Of a stretch of DNA of 64,000 nucleotides, positions 46,530 through 56,600 are shown one piece after another. The stretch comes from Chamaelirium japonicum (Eukaryota; Streptophyta; Magnoliopsida; Liliales; Melanthiaceae), in assembly GCA_947650365.1 (NCBI GenBank), contig OX393551.1, positions 68,070,154-68,134,153 on the forward strand. The letters run 5' to 3'. How positions within the stretch are numbered: position 1 is the first letter of the stretch; each line of letters opens with the position of its first letter. The position numbers were made by a program, and so were the translations under genes. The notes under the pieces were generated by a model, which was not told where the DNA came from, made no database searches, and worked only from the letters and a program-made list of their open reading frames with translations.

Positions 46530-46856
46530 CTACTGAGGGTTGTGGGGGACCTCAGGGATCTCAACTGGTGGCGGGGTCGATGTCGATGCGGGGTCCTCGG
46601 GTTGAGCCGGGGCTTGAGCGAGGGCTCGGAGTGCTAGTAGGTTGGGATGTACGGGTGCGTCGGGATGCCACCGTTGATGGTTCTCTGAGATTCCCAGTCG
46701 TGCTTCTGCGTCTTGGGCGACAAGGTAGGTGATGCGCTCCACGTACTCCTTCACGTTCTCTCCGGCGCTGAACTGGAAGTCGAGGAAGGGGGACCGGATA
46801 TCGAGGAATCCGTCTTCGTCGTCGATCAATCCATGGTCGACGTCTGGATCGGCCAT
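46530..46856 (-). CDS. Unrecognised 108-codon minus-strand ORF
   Basis: Starts MADPDVDHGLIDDEDGFLD. It has an acidic N terminus and a helical middle (ENVKEYVERITYLVAQDAEA), then a Pro/Ala-rich tail ending PEVPHNPQ, with a stop followed at once by a donor-like GTGAGT (46521-46526). Composition looks protein-like, and the position beside a PBS-like word and G-rich repeats suggests a transposon gag or leader peptide, but no family is recognised. It could also be a chance frame in GC-rich DNA. Confidence 0.3.
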   Translation of the reverse strand: MADPDVDHGLIDDEDGFLDIRSPFLDFQFSAGENVKEYVERITYLVAQDAEARLGISENHQRWHPDAPVHPNLLALRALAQAPAQPEDPASTSTPPPVEIPEVPHNPQ

Positions 46857-46879
46857 GCCGTCATACCGAGGGTCCTGGT

Positions 46880-47430
46880 TTACTGAGGTGGGGAGGTGGG
46901 ATCGGACGGGGTCACGGGGAAGGGAGGGAACGGGAAATCGGCCAGGGCAAAGGGAGGGGGAACTCGGTTGGGCGGCTAGGGCAAGGGGGGGTTTGGTTGG
47001 GTGGGGATCGGGCCGGCTGGGTGGGAGGTGAGGGAGGACTCGGGGTGGGCGGCGGTACCAGATGGTGGGATCGGGACCGGGTCGGGGTTGGCTCGCGAGG
47101 AGAGAGGGAGAGAGAGGATGGAGGGGGCCGGGTGGGGCGGCACAGGAAGGGGGGGGGGGGGGACTGGGGCCGGGGATGGGTCGGGGTTGGCTCGCGAGGA
47201 GGGAGAGAGGGGGAGGATGGAGGGGTCGGGTGGGGCGGTGCAGGAAAGGGGGGGCTGGGGCCGGGGATGGGTCGGTCCTGGTTCACGGGAGAGGGCGAGG
47301 GAGAAGGGAGGGGGATCGGGTGGGTGGCGGCACCGGAGGCGGGCTGGGCTAGGGTCGGGAACGGGAGGGGCGGGTCGGGGATGGCTCGCGGGAGCAGGAG
47401 AGAGAGAGGGAGGGGGAGTAGGGGCGGTGG
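46880..47430. repeat. G-rich tandem repeat, units about 91-99 bp
   Basis: Repeated units begin with tcggggttggctcgcgagg at 47082 and 47181, tcggtcctggttcacggg at 47272 and tcggggatggctcgcggg near 47376. They contain G runs up to 14 nt, so the G strand could form quadruplexes. Long frames on both strands here are compositional. Confidence 0.8.
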
Positions 47431-48571
47431 ACCAGGAAAGTAAAGAGGGATTAGGGCTAGGGTTTCACACGCTAGCCTGAACCTAGGGTTTCACACGCCT
47501 AGGGTTTGGGTTTGGGGTTTCACACACCTCACCCTGGTTTCTCTCAACACAAGTGTGGAGGAAAACAAAACTTTATTATTCATTGCATACTGAAGGAAAA
47601 GATGAAAGGCCTATAAATAGACTTACAACGACAGACGAAACAGCCCACTAGTCGAGGTGGGACTAAAAGTACACAAGCCAAATAACAAAACAGAAAAACA
47701 ACAACCAACATGGCTAGAACCACATGCTCAGATGTCGCCTCCTGCGCTGATACACTCGCCAGGGCCGAGGCTCAATGTCCCCATCATAAGGTTTATTCAA
47801 ATTTGAGATAAACATTAACCCTAATAGAAAACACTCATAGAAAAAGAGTCAGACCTCTCTTTGGTTGGAGAGATTCAGTTTCCTATTTCTCCCAGTCACA
47901 AGACTAAAGAATGAAAAAGTCAGGCCCACAAGCTTTAATTTGCTGATGTGGCATCGTTTTACGAAAGTACAACCCTTTACAACTTTGTAAACTTTGTAAA
48001 TGAGCCCAAACTTACAAAAAATTATACAAAATTCCCTCTTAGAGGATACATTAAACAAAAAATTTCATCTAAGGAAACTACTGGCTAAACTTAAATTAAT
48101 TATTTATTATGATCAATAATGGTAAATTCATGTATTGTGGTTCTCTAATTTTGATCTTGGATCAAGTTTATTTGTTACCCTATGTTCAAGGAGGATGACT
48201 AATGAAGAAATCAATAAACATTCTAGTGTTCATAGAGACATATTGTGAAGCCTTACGGCTCTTACGTAATCCATTTTTCCCCTTAACCATTCAGCTTTTA
48301 TTTGTCTCTATTCATTTTTTAAAAAATAAACAGCTCCTAGAAGATGTAACTGATGTATGCTAGGTCAAGACATATCTATGTATTTTGCATGATAAAAGTG
48401 GACCATAATCATTTCACCATAATACAACCATTTTATGTAATAATATATAGATAAAAGCATGAAATTTAATCTGTCAAGCTAGAAAATTAGGAAAATTAAG
48501 CACTTTAACTTTCCATCATATAGAACTTTTTTAATCAAAACTAGCAGAAAAGTAACTACTGTATTTCAAAC
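47431..48571. other. Intron sequence with a transposon-like block
   Basis: 47560-47800 has, on the minus strand, aataataaagttttg near 47565-47580 and a protein-like end, GDIEPRPWRVYQRRRHLS, near 47715-47770. It may be part of the same unclassified element as 46240-47430. 47800-48571 is plain AT-rich intron. Confidence 0.35.
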
Positions 48572-48714
48572 CTTGGACATTCACCGTTGACTTCTGCAAA
48601 CAAGGGTCTATCAAAGTTTGCATTGCTATTTTGACTTATTGCGCTCTGTTGTTTTGAGATCTTAGCAAGACGGTATAGGGCATCTCGGAAGCAAATCCGT
48701 GTTTTTCCGCTCAA
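48572..48714 (-). CDS. LNK: LNK-like gene, penultimate exon with the core motif
   Basis: A 143 bp exon between acceptor CAG (48715-48717) and donor AG|GTTTGA. It starts in phase 0 and ends in phase 2. It encodes LSGKTRICFRDALYRLAKIS followed by a Gln/Ser/Asn-rich stretch and ends in NGECP. The K-T-R/K-x-C-x-R-D-x-L-Y-R-L-A block is the signature I recall from LNK1/LNK2 of Arabidopsis and rice. In those proteins it lies shortly before the D-R-S/T-I-A motif, as it does here. The preceding 92 bp intron (48715-48806) is of normal plant size, in contrast to the 17.3 kb intron that follows. Confidence 0.78.
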
Positions 48715-48806
48715 CTGTCATAAATGACATAAGCTCTTACCCCATAGAAATTGTGATAAAAGGACAGAAGAAAACCTGAAATCTTTTTTATTTACAATAC
48801 TTTTAC

Positions 48807-48947
48807 CTGAATCAATATGTCTTCAAGATCCTGCAATACCGTTTCCTCCTGGCACTTCGGTTCATCCACATCCGAAACTGCCTCACTCACATTAGTTGCA
48901 CTTAGTTCAGCGGGCACCAAAAGTGTCTGATTAGGATCCTGGGTTGT
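48807..48947 (-). CDS. LNK: LNK-like gene, upstream acidic exon
   Basis: A 141 bp (47-codon) phase-0 exon with acceptor tttttCAG (48948-48950) and donor CAG|GTAAAAG (48805-48806). It encodes an acidic, open stretch: TTQDPNQTLLVPAELSATNV, then SEAVSDVDEPKCQEETVLQD, ending LEDILIQ. This leads directly into LSGKTRICFRD of the next exon. In LNK proteins an L-x-D/E-acidic helix precedes the K-T-R-C-R-D block in the same way. No further upstream exon was found up to 64000, so the next intron is probably also very large or the exons were missed. Confidence 0.73.
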
Positions 48948-50112
48948 CTGAAAAAATAGATATTAATTAAATCATACATACAAATGTGCAGATTTAAATT
49001 CAGATATAGCGAATATCAAGAGAAGAGAATAAATTTGAAAGGGTCCACTGCTGGTTCAAGATCGAATGGAAAGGGTTGAGGGTTCATGTTAGGTTGAAAA
49101 CCAATCTTAAGTTTTTTTTAAAAAAAAACAACTCAAACTATGAAATAATTGTTAACTCGATTGGTGGGGAAAGCATTGCGGTTATGGTAAAAGGTCCATG
49201 TCATAATATGTGAATCAGATATATATTTTTAATACCTATCTCCACCACCTGAAAGTATCTAACTGAAAGAATTGATTTAATACTAACATAAGAGGCTTTT
49301 ACTTTATAAATATGAAAACTCTATTAGCAAAATAACTTCCCAAGGCGAAGAGTAGCTATTGTCTGCAATTTTGAGTTATGATTATGTTTCGCTAAAACAC
49401 TTTGCAAGTGTAGGAAGAACCTACAAATGGTCTACACTGATTAAAAAAAATAAGAATTTAAAAGTATTTTAGTTAAATGGGTATATTGACACAATTAAAG
49501 ACATGCAACATGTGGTTGCAATGACAACAAGAACAAACTACGAATGAGGAAATTGGGTAGCATCCGTAGATAGTAGACCTTCAATATGGAGCAACTTTTA
49601 GCTCCTATATGTATAGGGTTGTTAGATGCGTTATCTAATAATACCTAAATGTAGATTGCTTAGAGCATTCAGTGTTTTATGTATCGTTATCGTTGTCTAT
49701 ATATTGCCAATTGCTTGGAAAAAAAATAGAGAATATATCACTTATTTATTGCCAATTATTCCTAAAATTAGGAGAAAAGAGGGCAAAATGAAGATTATTT
49801 AGGAGGATTTTTTATGTATCGCTTTAGGATGTATACATACATCATTATGATCAATAACATACCAAAAACAATCATTTACTCTAGGGGACACTCAATTTAG
49901 ACTATAGATGAGTCTGTGAATTGTCCTACACTTTCTGTGAATTAAATAATCACAATAAGATAACACACTAGAAAACATGATAAAACATATCAAAAACATA
50001 TGGTTCACAGTACATAAAAGCATATTACAAATTCATAACACAAAAAACACAATACATAATAAGCATAAAGTATCTCACAAACTGATAGTACACGACAAAG
50101 CACAATACTCTT
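48948..50112. other. Intron sequence upstream of the LNK exon, nothing assigned
   Basis: AT-rich DNA with no motif-bearing frame or clean splice-framed exon. It ends in ctctt (50108-50112), the target site used by element F. Confidence 0.5.
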
Positions 50113-50253
50113 TGTTAATGTACATATAGATGGGTCGGGTTTACTGTACAGTCGGGTCGGATTGTATAGATATGCATGTACATATATTGGGCTTGAGTCC
50201 CTCAATGGAATGCATTCTATTCCTCTCCAAACACTAGCCGTCATCTCCTAACA
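50113..50253 (+). repeat. 5' LTR of element F (141 bp)
   Basis: TGTTAATGTACATATAG ... CATCTCCTAACA. It contains gggtcgggtttactgtacag, shared with the fold-back copy. Confidence 0.95.
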
Positions 50254-50264
50254 TGGTATCAGAG
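50254..50264 (+). promoter_or_regulatory. Primer binding site of element F
   Basis: TGGTATCAGAG directly abutting the LTR; initiator-Met-tRNA type. Confidence 0.93.
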
Positions 50265-50731
50265 TTCTAGGGTTTCTCGCGCGACGGAAGCACCTCCGGC
50301 AGCACCTCCGGCCTCTCCTCCACCCCGGCAGCCCCCTCCGCCCCTCTCCGGCCTCTTCCTCTGCTCCGGCACCCCACCCGACACCTCCCAGCCCCCCCCG
50401 CCCCCTTTTCTCTGCCCCGACTGCCCACCCGGCACCACCCGCAGCCCCCTCCGCACCACCCGGCCGCCCCCTCTGCACCACCCGACACCACCCGCAGCCC
50501 CCTCCGCCCCCTCCGTACCACCCGGCAGCCCCCTCCGCCCCCTCCGCACCACCCGGCAGCCCCCTCTGCCCCGACAGCCCCTTCCACCCCCCCCCCCGGC
50601 CTCTCCCTCTGCTCCGGCACCCCACCCGACACCTCCCAGCCCCTTCCGCCCCCCCTTCCGCTGCCCCGACACCCCACCCGACCCTCTCACCCCTTCCCTC
50701 AGCACCCCCGACCCTCTGTTGAGCCTTCTCC
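50265..50731 (+). repeat. C-rich repetitive leader of element F
   Basis: The untranslated leader is made of imperfect ccctccgcaccacccggcag repeats (about 50400-50590) and a ctctgctccggcaccccacc block present twice (50360 and 50610). It gives long Gly-rich frames on the minus strand that are not genes. The fold-back copy at 41717-41826 keeps only a short version. Confidence 0.8.
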
Positions 50732-51583
50732 ATGGCTTCTCCTGCCGTACCGTCCGTCGTTACGATCTCTCCACCGCTAAAGACGGTCGCCTTTCAGTTG
50801 TCATCGGCCAGCGACTGGCCTGATTGGTCCCTCACCGTCGAGGCCGCGCTCTCCAGTCGTGATCTGTGGGGTCACATCACCGGCGATGATCCTCCTCCCA
50901 CTGACTACTCCGGTTCCTCCTCTGTCACCAGCAGTGCAGCGTCTTCTGCTGTGACTGCTACCACGGCCACCACCGTTGCTGCTCTTACGTGGCGCCGCCA
51001 CGATCAGGCCATCCGGGCGTACCTTCTGGACTCTGTTGCTCGTCCGCTCCTTGCTCCCATCGGCCGCCTTTCGACAGCGCGCGCGATGTGGGAGTATCTC
51101 CGGGATCGTTTTCTCCCGCGCGGAAGCGCACGCCGGCATCAGCTTATCTGTGACTCGCAGTCTGCCCGTCAGGGGGAGCGCACTATTCAGGACTTCTTCA
51201 GTCAGATGAGTACCTACTGGCATAAGCTGGACTCACTAATCCCGGAGCGGTGTGCCTGCCCCCGCTCCCGGGATTTCCAGCGCTACCTCGATGAGGGCCA
51301 CTTGAACCAGTTCCTGGCAGCGCTTCGGCCAGACTTTGCTCTCATAGCTACCCAGCTCCTGCACCGTGAGCCACTCCCTCGGCTAGAGGATGCTCTACTC
51401 GCCTTGGTCGACGAGGAGACCCGCCTTCAGACTCAGGGCGCTCGTCCTCCTCCACTTGCTCCTAGCTCCGACATTGTCCTGGCAGCCGGGTTCTCCGATG
51501 AGGTTGTCTTCTGTCACTACTGCAAGGAGCCTGGCCACATGAAGCGCGAATGCCCTACACGTCCTCCACGCAACCCCCGCTAG
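50732..51583 (+). pseudogene. Element F gag
   Basis: A 283-residue frame from ATG 50732 (MASPAVPSVVTISPPLKTVA). The copia gag body includes FQLSSASDWPDWSLTVEAAL, the IRAYLLDSVARPLLAPI block and RTIQDFFSQMSTYWHKLD. An intact CX2CX4HX4C knuckle, CHYCKEPGHMKREC (about residues 261-274), is near the end. The TAG at 51581-51583 interrupts what was one gag-pol frame: downstream codons continue in register with an Arg/Gly-rich linker and then protease. If read, this gag could still be made. Whether the stop is original or decay cannot be told here; copia elements normally use a single frame, so decay is likelier. Confidence 0.85.
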
Positions 51584-52192
51584 GGTCCGGATGAGAGAGC
51601 CCCACGCTGGGCTTCGACTTCCCGCGACGATCGACACGGCGGTCGAGGTGGACGGAGCCGTGGACGTGGTTCGTCTTCTTTCCGCCATTTTGGTGGTACA
51701 GCGGCTACTGTAGAGGCCTCGACGCTCCCCACTGCTACTACAACACCTTCTCAGCCAGAGCCGGACCGTCTTCAGCGCCTCGAGGAGCTCCTTCTTCGCC
51801 ACCTAGCCTCCACCGGCTCCGCGACTGCGCACGGCTTGTCTGTCACCTCTGGTACTACTGCTCCATGGATCTTCGATTCGGGTGCCTCCTGTCACCTTAC
51901 CTTTGACTCTACTGTCCTCACGGACTGTTCTCCCACTACCACCCACCAGGAGGTTCGCACTGCGGATGGGACTCTCGTCCCTATTCCGCAATGTGGCTCC
52001 ATCACTACCACCTCTGACCCTTCTGGTCGCCTGACCCTACCCCATGTCCATCACGCCCCCCGTCTTAATATTAAACTGATCTCTAGCAGTTCTCTTTGCA
52101 ACTCTGGCCTGACTGTCACCTTCACCCCTTCTGTTTGTGTTGTGCAGGATTCGCGGACGAGTCAGAGGATTGGGCTGGGCCGTAGGGCATGA
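51584..52192 (+). pseudogene. Element F protease region
   Basis: In register with gag. An Arg/Gly/Ser linker precedes APWIFDSGASCHLTFD, with the catalytic DSG at 51875-51883. VRTADGTLVPIPQCGSI and HHAPRLNIKLISSSSLCNSG are the conserved flap and end of copia protease. A TGA at 52190-52192 closes the frame before the GAG-pre-integrase domain. Confidence 0.85.
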
Positions 52193-54030
52193 GGACTTTA
52201 CCAGTTGGACCATCTACATGTCTCTTCCGTTGCGTCTGTCATGTCTGTCACCTCTGATGCCGACCTGTGGCACAGAAGGTTAGGTCATATATCGAGTGAT
52301 CGACTCAAAAGCGTATTCCGTTCGGGCGCTTTGGGTCGAGCGTCTTTCTCCCCCCTCTCTGTTTGTACGGGTTGTAGACTGGCAAAGCATCTAACTCTTC
52401 CATTTTCTGCTAGTGCTTCCCAGTCTGATGCTTTATTTGATTTAGTCCATTCGGACATTTGTGGTCCTACTCATGTTGCATCTCTATCGGGTTACCTGTA
52501 TTATGTGTGCTTTATCGATGACTATTCTAGGTGCACCTGGGTTTATCTTATGCGTCATCGATCTGAAGTACCTCACATCTTTAGGAGATTCACCACTATG
52601 ATACACACTCAGTTTGGTCGGCACATCAAGACCTTTCGGTCTGATTGTGCCAAGGAGTATCTCTCCTCTGAGATGCGTGAGATTCTTCAGTCTCACGACA
52701 CTTTTCATCAGCAGTCCTGTCCTCACACCCATGAGCAGAACGACGTTGCCGAATGCAAGCATCGTCATGTCCTTGAGACTGCACGAGCCTTGCTTCTCTC
52801 TGCGTCTGTTCCTCACTCCTACTGGGCTGAAGCTGTCATGACGGCTGTCCACCTCATCAATATCACTCCGTCGTCTGCTCTGTCCAGTACCACCCCATAT
52901 GAGCGCCTTCACTCCAGCCCACCTGACTACTCTCTTTTTCGCATGTTTGGCTGCACGTGTTTCGTTCTTCTTCCTCCCCATGAGCGCACCAAACTCTCTG
53001 CGAGGTCTGTTAGGTGTGTTCACTTGGGGCTCAGTCGGGAGCACAAGGGGTATCGCTGCTACGATCCCTTGGCTCGTCGGATCCGTGTCTCCCGTCACGT
53101 CTCCTTTGTTGAGGATGTCCCGTACTTTTCACCTGAGTCTCGGGATCTTTCCTTGCCTCCTGTGTCATCCTCCTCACCTTCCTCACATCTCCACATCCCT
53201 GTTCTACCCCAGATTTCTGTTGCCCCATCCACGCCTACTCCACCTCCATCTTCCCCGCCACCTCCACCACCACCACCACCACTATCACCACCACCTCCTC
53301 CGTCTCCCTCGCCACCTCCACCACCACCTGTTACTCGTGTCTATGTTCGTCGGTCTGCAGCTCCTCCTCCAGAGTCGGTTCACACTGGTACTCCCTCGCC
53401 TGATGCTGCTGCCCCCTCCTCCCCGATCGTGGATCCTGCTCCTGTTCGGCGCTACCCAGCGCGCGAACATCACCCTCATGACAGATATGACTACTCTCCT
53501 GACAGGTTTGGTTACTCTGCTTTTCCCTCTGACTCTCCTGACTCTTCTGGCTACTCTGCCAGTGTCACCTATTCACCATCCTTTCAGGCTTTTCTTACTG
53601 CTATACACACCCATCGGGAGCCCCAATCGTACCGTGAGGCAGCGTTACATCCAGAGTGGCGGCAGGCCATGTCAGTTGAGCTTGAGGCTTTTCAGCGGAC
53701 CCAGACATGGGAGTTGGTGCCTTGTCCCTCCGGGGTGGTGCCTGTTAGCTGCAAGTGGATATTCAAGGTAAAGACTCGACCTGACGGATCCATTGAGCGG
53801 CACAAGGCTCGCCTCGTTGCTTGTGGCTTCTCCCAGGAATATGGGATTGACTACGAGGAGACGTTTGCTCCAGTTGCTCGGATGACTACTGTGCGCACCC
53901 TCTTAGCTGTGGCAGCTGCTCGAGGGTGGCCTCTCCATCAGATGGATGTCACCAATGCGTTTCTCCACGGTGATCTCTCCGAGGAAGTCTACATGGCTCC
54001 TCCTCCGGGCATTTCAGTTCCTCCAGGGCA
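52193..54030 (+). pseudogene. Element F integrase and RT N-terminal half
   Basis: The open frame 52205-54208 has [19 protein letters not shown] (GAG-pre-integrase), CTGCRLAKH (zinc pair), [11 protein letters not shown] and the [19 protein letters not shown] integrase core. [10 protein letters not shown] and [12 protein letters not shown] follow, where the family has R-S-D-N-x-K/G-E-Y and Q-N-G-V-A-E-R-K-H, so several conserved residues are changed by single transitions. A Pro-rich linker (about 53220-53340) separates integrase from RT. RT shows [29 protein letters not shown] and [14 protein letters not shown] missing G near 54028 then shifts the frame. Confidence 0.87.
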
Positions 54031-55080
54031 GTGTGTCGGTTGCGCCGAGCCATCTATAGGCTCAAGCAGGCCCCTCGTGCCTGGTTTGAGCGATTTCGCA
54101 GTGCAGTTCTGGCGGCCGGGTTTGTTGAGCATCACTCCGACTATGCCTTATTCACTCACTCCTCCAGTCAGGGCATTGCAGTTCTTCTCCTCTATGTGGA
54201 TGATATGATCATCACTGGGGATGACAGTGCCACCATCGCCTCTCTCCAGCGGCACCTCCAGAGTCAGTTTGAGATGAAAGATCTGGGCTCTCTTCGCTAC
54301 TTTTTGGGCCTTGAGATTGCCCGGTCAGCTCGTGGTCTGTTGGTCTCCCAGCAGAAGTACATCTCCGACATCCTTGCTGATGCTGCTCTTACTGACACAC
54401 GCACTGCTGATACACCCATGGAGCTCAATTTGAAGCTTCTCGCTACAGATGGTGAGCCGCTCCAGGATGTCTCCCGCTACCAGAGGCTGGTTGGGATGCT
54501 CGTCTATCTCACCATGACCCAGCCAGACATTGCCCATGCTGTTGGCATTGTCAGTCAGTTTGTTCAGGCTCCACGATCAGTACACTATGCAGCCGTTCTT
54601 CGGATTATCCACTATCTCCGGGGCACCATCACCCGTTCACTACTGTTTCCCTCCACCTCTCCGTTGGTGCTGCGTGCCTACTCCGATGCAGATTGGGCAG
54701 GAGATGCAGCCACTCGTCGATCTACTACAGGATACTATGTGTTTCTGGGTGATTCACTGATTTCGTGGTGCAGCAAGAAGCAGGAGTCTGTTGCTCGCTC
54801 CAGCACCGAAGTGCTATTCACTGATATCCGGGCCCACCCCTCTCTTCTATGACAACCGGAGTGCTACTCAGATTGCAAGCAACCCGGTCTTTCATGAGCG
54901 AACAAAACATATTGAAGTTGATTGTCATTATGTTCGCCAGGCGTTTCTCGACCACACCATCTTTGCCTTTCATTTCCTCATCGGAGCAGACTGCTGATTT
55001 TCTGACGAAGCCCCTGACGATTGCTCGCTTCCGGCATTTTCTAGGCAAACTCTCGGTTCATGATCCACCGTGAGTTTGAG
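54031..55080 (+). pseudogene. Element F RT C-terminal half and deleted RNase H
   Basis: The frame 54031-54852 continues [22 protein letters not shown], then [12 protein letters not shown] with an intact YVDD (54193-54204), LGLEIARSARGLLVSQQKYI, and RNase H starting AYSDADWAGDAATRRSTTGY and [14 protein letters not shown]. After SSTE the expected A-E-Y-R-A-L-A segment is gone. Sequence jumps to [17 protein letters not shown] and [20 protein letters not shown] in another frame, then [20 protein letters not shown] in the third. So RNase H carries a deletion near 54810 and later shifts, and is dead. Confidence 0.87.
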
Positions 55081-55086
55081 GGGGAG
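55073..55086 (+). other. Polypurine tract of element F
   Basis: agtttgagggggag immediately before the 3' LTR at 55087. Confidence 0.85.
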
Positions 55087-55227
55087 TGTTAATGTACATA
55101 TAGATGGGTCGGGTTTACTGTACAGTCGGGTCGGATTGTATAGATATACATGTACATATATTGGGCTTGAGTCCCTCAATGGAATGCATTCTATTCCTCT
55201 ACAAACCCTAGCCGTCATCTCCTAACA
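55087..55227 (+). repeat. 3' LTR of element F (141 bp)
   Basis: Same length as the 5' LTR, with three substitutions (g/a near the atgcatg/atacatg word, and two in ctccaaacact/ctacaaaccct). Confidence 0.95.
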
Positions 55228-55329
55228 CTCTTAAAATGAAACTCGCAACTACATCCAAAAGGATTGACGTGCTGGCTCAAAGCTCCTACTACACATTTGC
55301 TCACAATAAAGACAATATGGCTTCCAACT

Positions 55330-56600
55330 TATTGTATGATGATACTTCAGCATATACTGACTAAGATAGTACTGGTACTCATTCATACTGATGTTGTCCA
55401 TGAATCCCAAAGGTGGGATACTGAGGGTGGTATGGAACTATAGGCATTGCCACTGGAACTATATTATAGCCATGTCGTGGATACCCATAGTCAAAGACCT
55501 ATCTGATTGCTGATATGTAGTAGGATCTAGATAATATCCATATGAAACTGAGAAAGTGAATATGAGTCTGATGGTTCAACATGTCCACCATAACCTTGTC
55601 CATATGATAATGCAAGCGAGTCATGCCCAATATTTATACCCCCAAAGCTATGAGATAATGAATGTTCTTGCTAACTTCCAATTCTATTAGTCTGCCTCTC
55701 CTTGCCCTTGCGCTGGAAGTACCTCATAGGTGGAGCACCATGATCATCATCTTGGGTCATATGGTCAAAGCCCTGCTACACTGCAAAATGGACTTAAGAG
55801 GCCACGGGTGCTACCTCAATAACCCTCACCACCACCACCACTATCTCCACAACTAGCACCACCACTACCTCCACCACTAGCACCACCACCATCATCAGAA
55901 GATCCATCAATAGTATCCGATGAACTTGCCTCAACCTATGATTGTGACTGCGACTACGACTGCAACTGTGACTGCTGTGATCTTGGTGTAACGGCCCTAT
56001 CAAAAGAGTCCACTCTGACTGCCCTTAGACCCTACCTCAGTTTTCATAACTTTATCCAAATCGATCCCCATATTTGTAGCAACCATGGCAATGTTTTCAT
56101 TTGGGCGACCGTCTGACTCCTCTAACTCTAAGACCTTGACCCACTCATACAGTGGGTCCTCATCCTCATCTCCAGTCAGTGGCGGACCCAGAAACTCTAA
56201 AATTTAAAAATTTGAGGGGACCATGTGTAAAGATTTTTTTTTTATTTTTAAGACCTCAAATGGGCCCTATAGAAAGTTTTTCAACTTTAGGGGGGGCCAT
56301 GGCCCTCCTCAGCGCCCCCGTGGTTCTGCCCTTGTCTCTAATCCTAACGATCACATCTAATGGATCCTGAGGCAACGACCACTCCTTTGCATTCCGCAAA
56401 TGTTTCTATTTAAACTCCCTGTTATCATAACAGAATACGAGCTTCTTATATGTCATCCTACTCATTTGTTTTGTTTGAATGAGGGTGTAGCTTCTTATAT
56501 GCCATCCACTTCCTCTCATATGTCGATGAGGATGTCGTTTGTGCAAGTACATGAACTGCCAACTTAAGGAGGGTGGGAGCATTGGCCCCGTGCTATTTAT
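55330..56600 (-). pseudogene. hAT transposase C-terminal pseudogene
   Basis: The minus strand from 56597 reads APTLLKLAVHVLAQTTSSST then YERKWMAYKKLHPHSNKTNE. This matches the hAT C-terminal dimerisation domain (A-x-x-L-Q-x-L-A-x-x-x-L-x-Q-x-x-S-S-S-x-x-E-R-x-W-S, then I-H-x-x-x-R-N). Stops follow. Past the MITE at 56177-56334 the frame resumes as GDEDEDPLYEWVKVLELEES, then an Asp/Ser/Gly tail and a Tyr/Pro/Gly-rich end running to about 55330. The DDE catalytic region upstream is absent, because the similarity starts abruptly at about 56600. Established role: cut-and-paste transposition through dimerised transposase. This fragment cannot act. Confidence 0.75.
56177..56334. mobile_element. 158 bp hAT-type MITE inserted in the hAT pseudogene
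   Basis: The left end CAGTGGCGGACCCAG and right end CGTGGTTCTGCCCTTG are imperfect inverted repeats. Flanks tctccagt (56169-56176) and tctctaat (56335-56342) are an 8 bp target duplication with two transitions. It contains gggggggccatggccctcc and an A/T-rich middle. It has no coding capacity and would be moved by an unlinked hAT transposase. Confidence 0.85.

Larger units (their letters stand above)
31245..48571 (-). other. Inferred 17.3 kb intron of the LNK-like gene, filled with transposons
   Basis: The donor AG|GTTTGA (48570-48571 on plus) and acceptor CAG (31245-31247) bound 17,327 bp. Inside lie copia D, gypsy E, an F-family inverted fragment, a LINE-like tail, a hAT-like element and an unclassified G-rich repeat block. 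No further exon with matching phase was seen within it. The intron is inferred from phase-compatible exons and family motif order, not from transcripts. Confidence 0.65.
50113..55227 (+). mobile_element. Element F: Ty1/copia retrotransposon with very short LTRs (5.1 kb)
   Basis: Identical-length LTRs of 141 bp (50113-50253 and 55087-55227) differ at 3 sites. The TSD is perfect, ctctt (50108-50112 and 55228-55232). The PBS and PPT are present. The gag-pol order protease, integrase, RT, RNase H is copia. Short LTRs and the RT sequence suggest an Ale/Retrofit-like lineage (inference). The coding region has two stops, a frameshift before the RT core and a deletion in RNase H. A fold-back fragment of the same family is at 41679-41978. 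F lies in the inferred intron of the LNK-like gene, antisense to it. Confidence 0.93.

Noticed and set aside
46997..47480. Gly/Arg-rich ORFs of up to 159 codons
   Set aside because: They come from the G-rich tandem array and shift frame between repeat units. No start context or domain.
50248..50733. Three overlapping minus-strand Gly-rich ORFs
   Set aside because: They are shadows of the C-rich leader of element F; plus-strand gag follows directly.
53031..53771. 290-codon alternative-frame ORF rich in Leu/His and minus-strand ORFs over element F pol
   Set aside because: They overlap the integrase-RT frame that carries the conserved motifs; the Pro-rich linker keeps several frames open.
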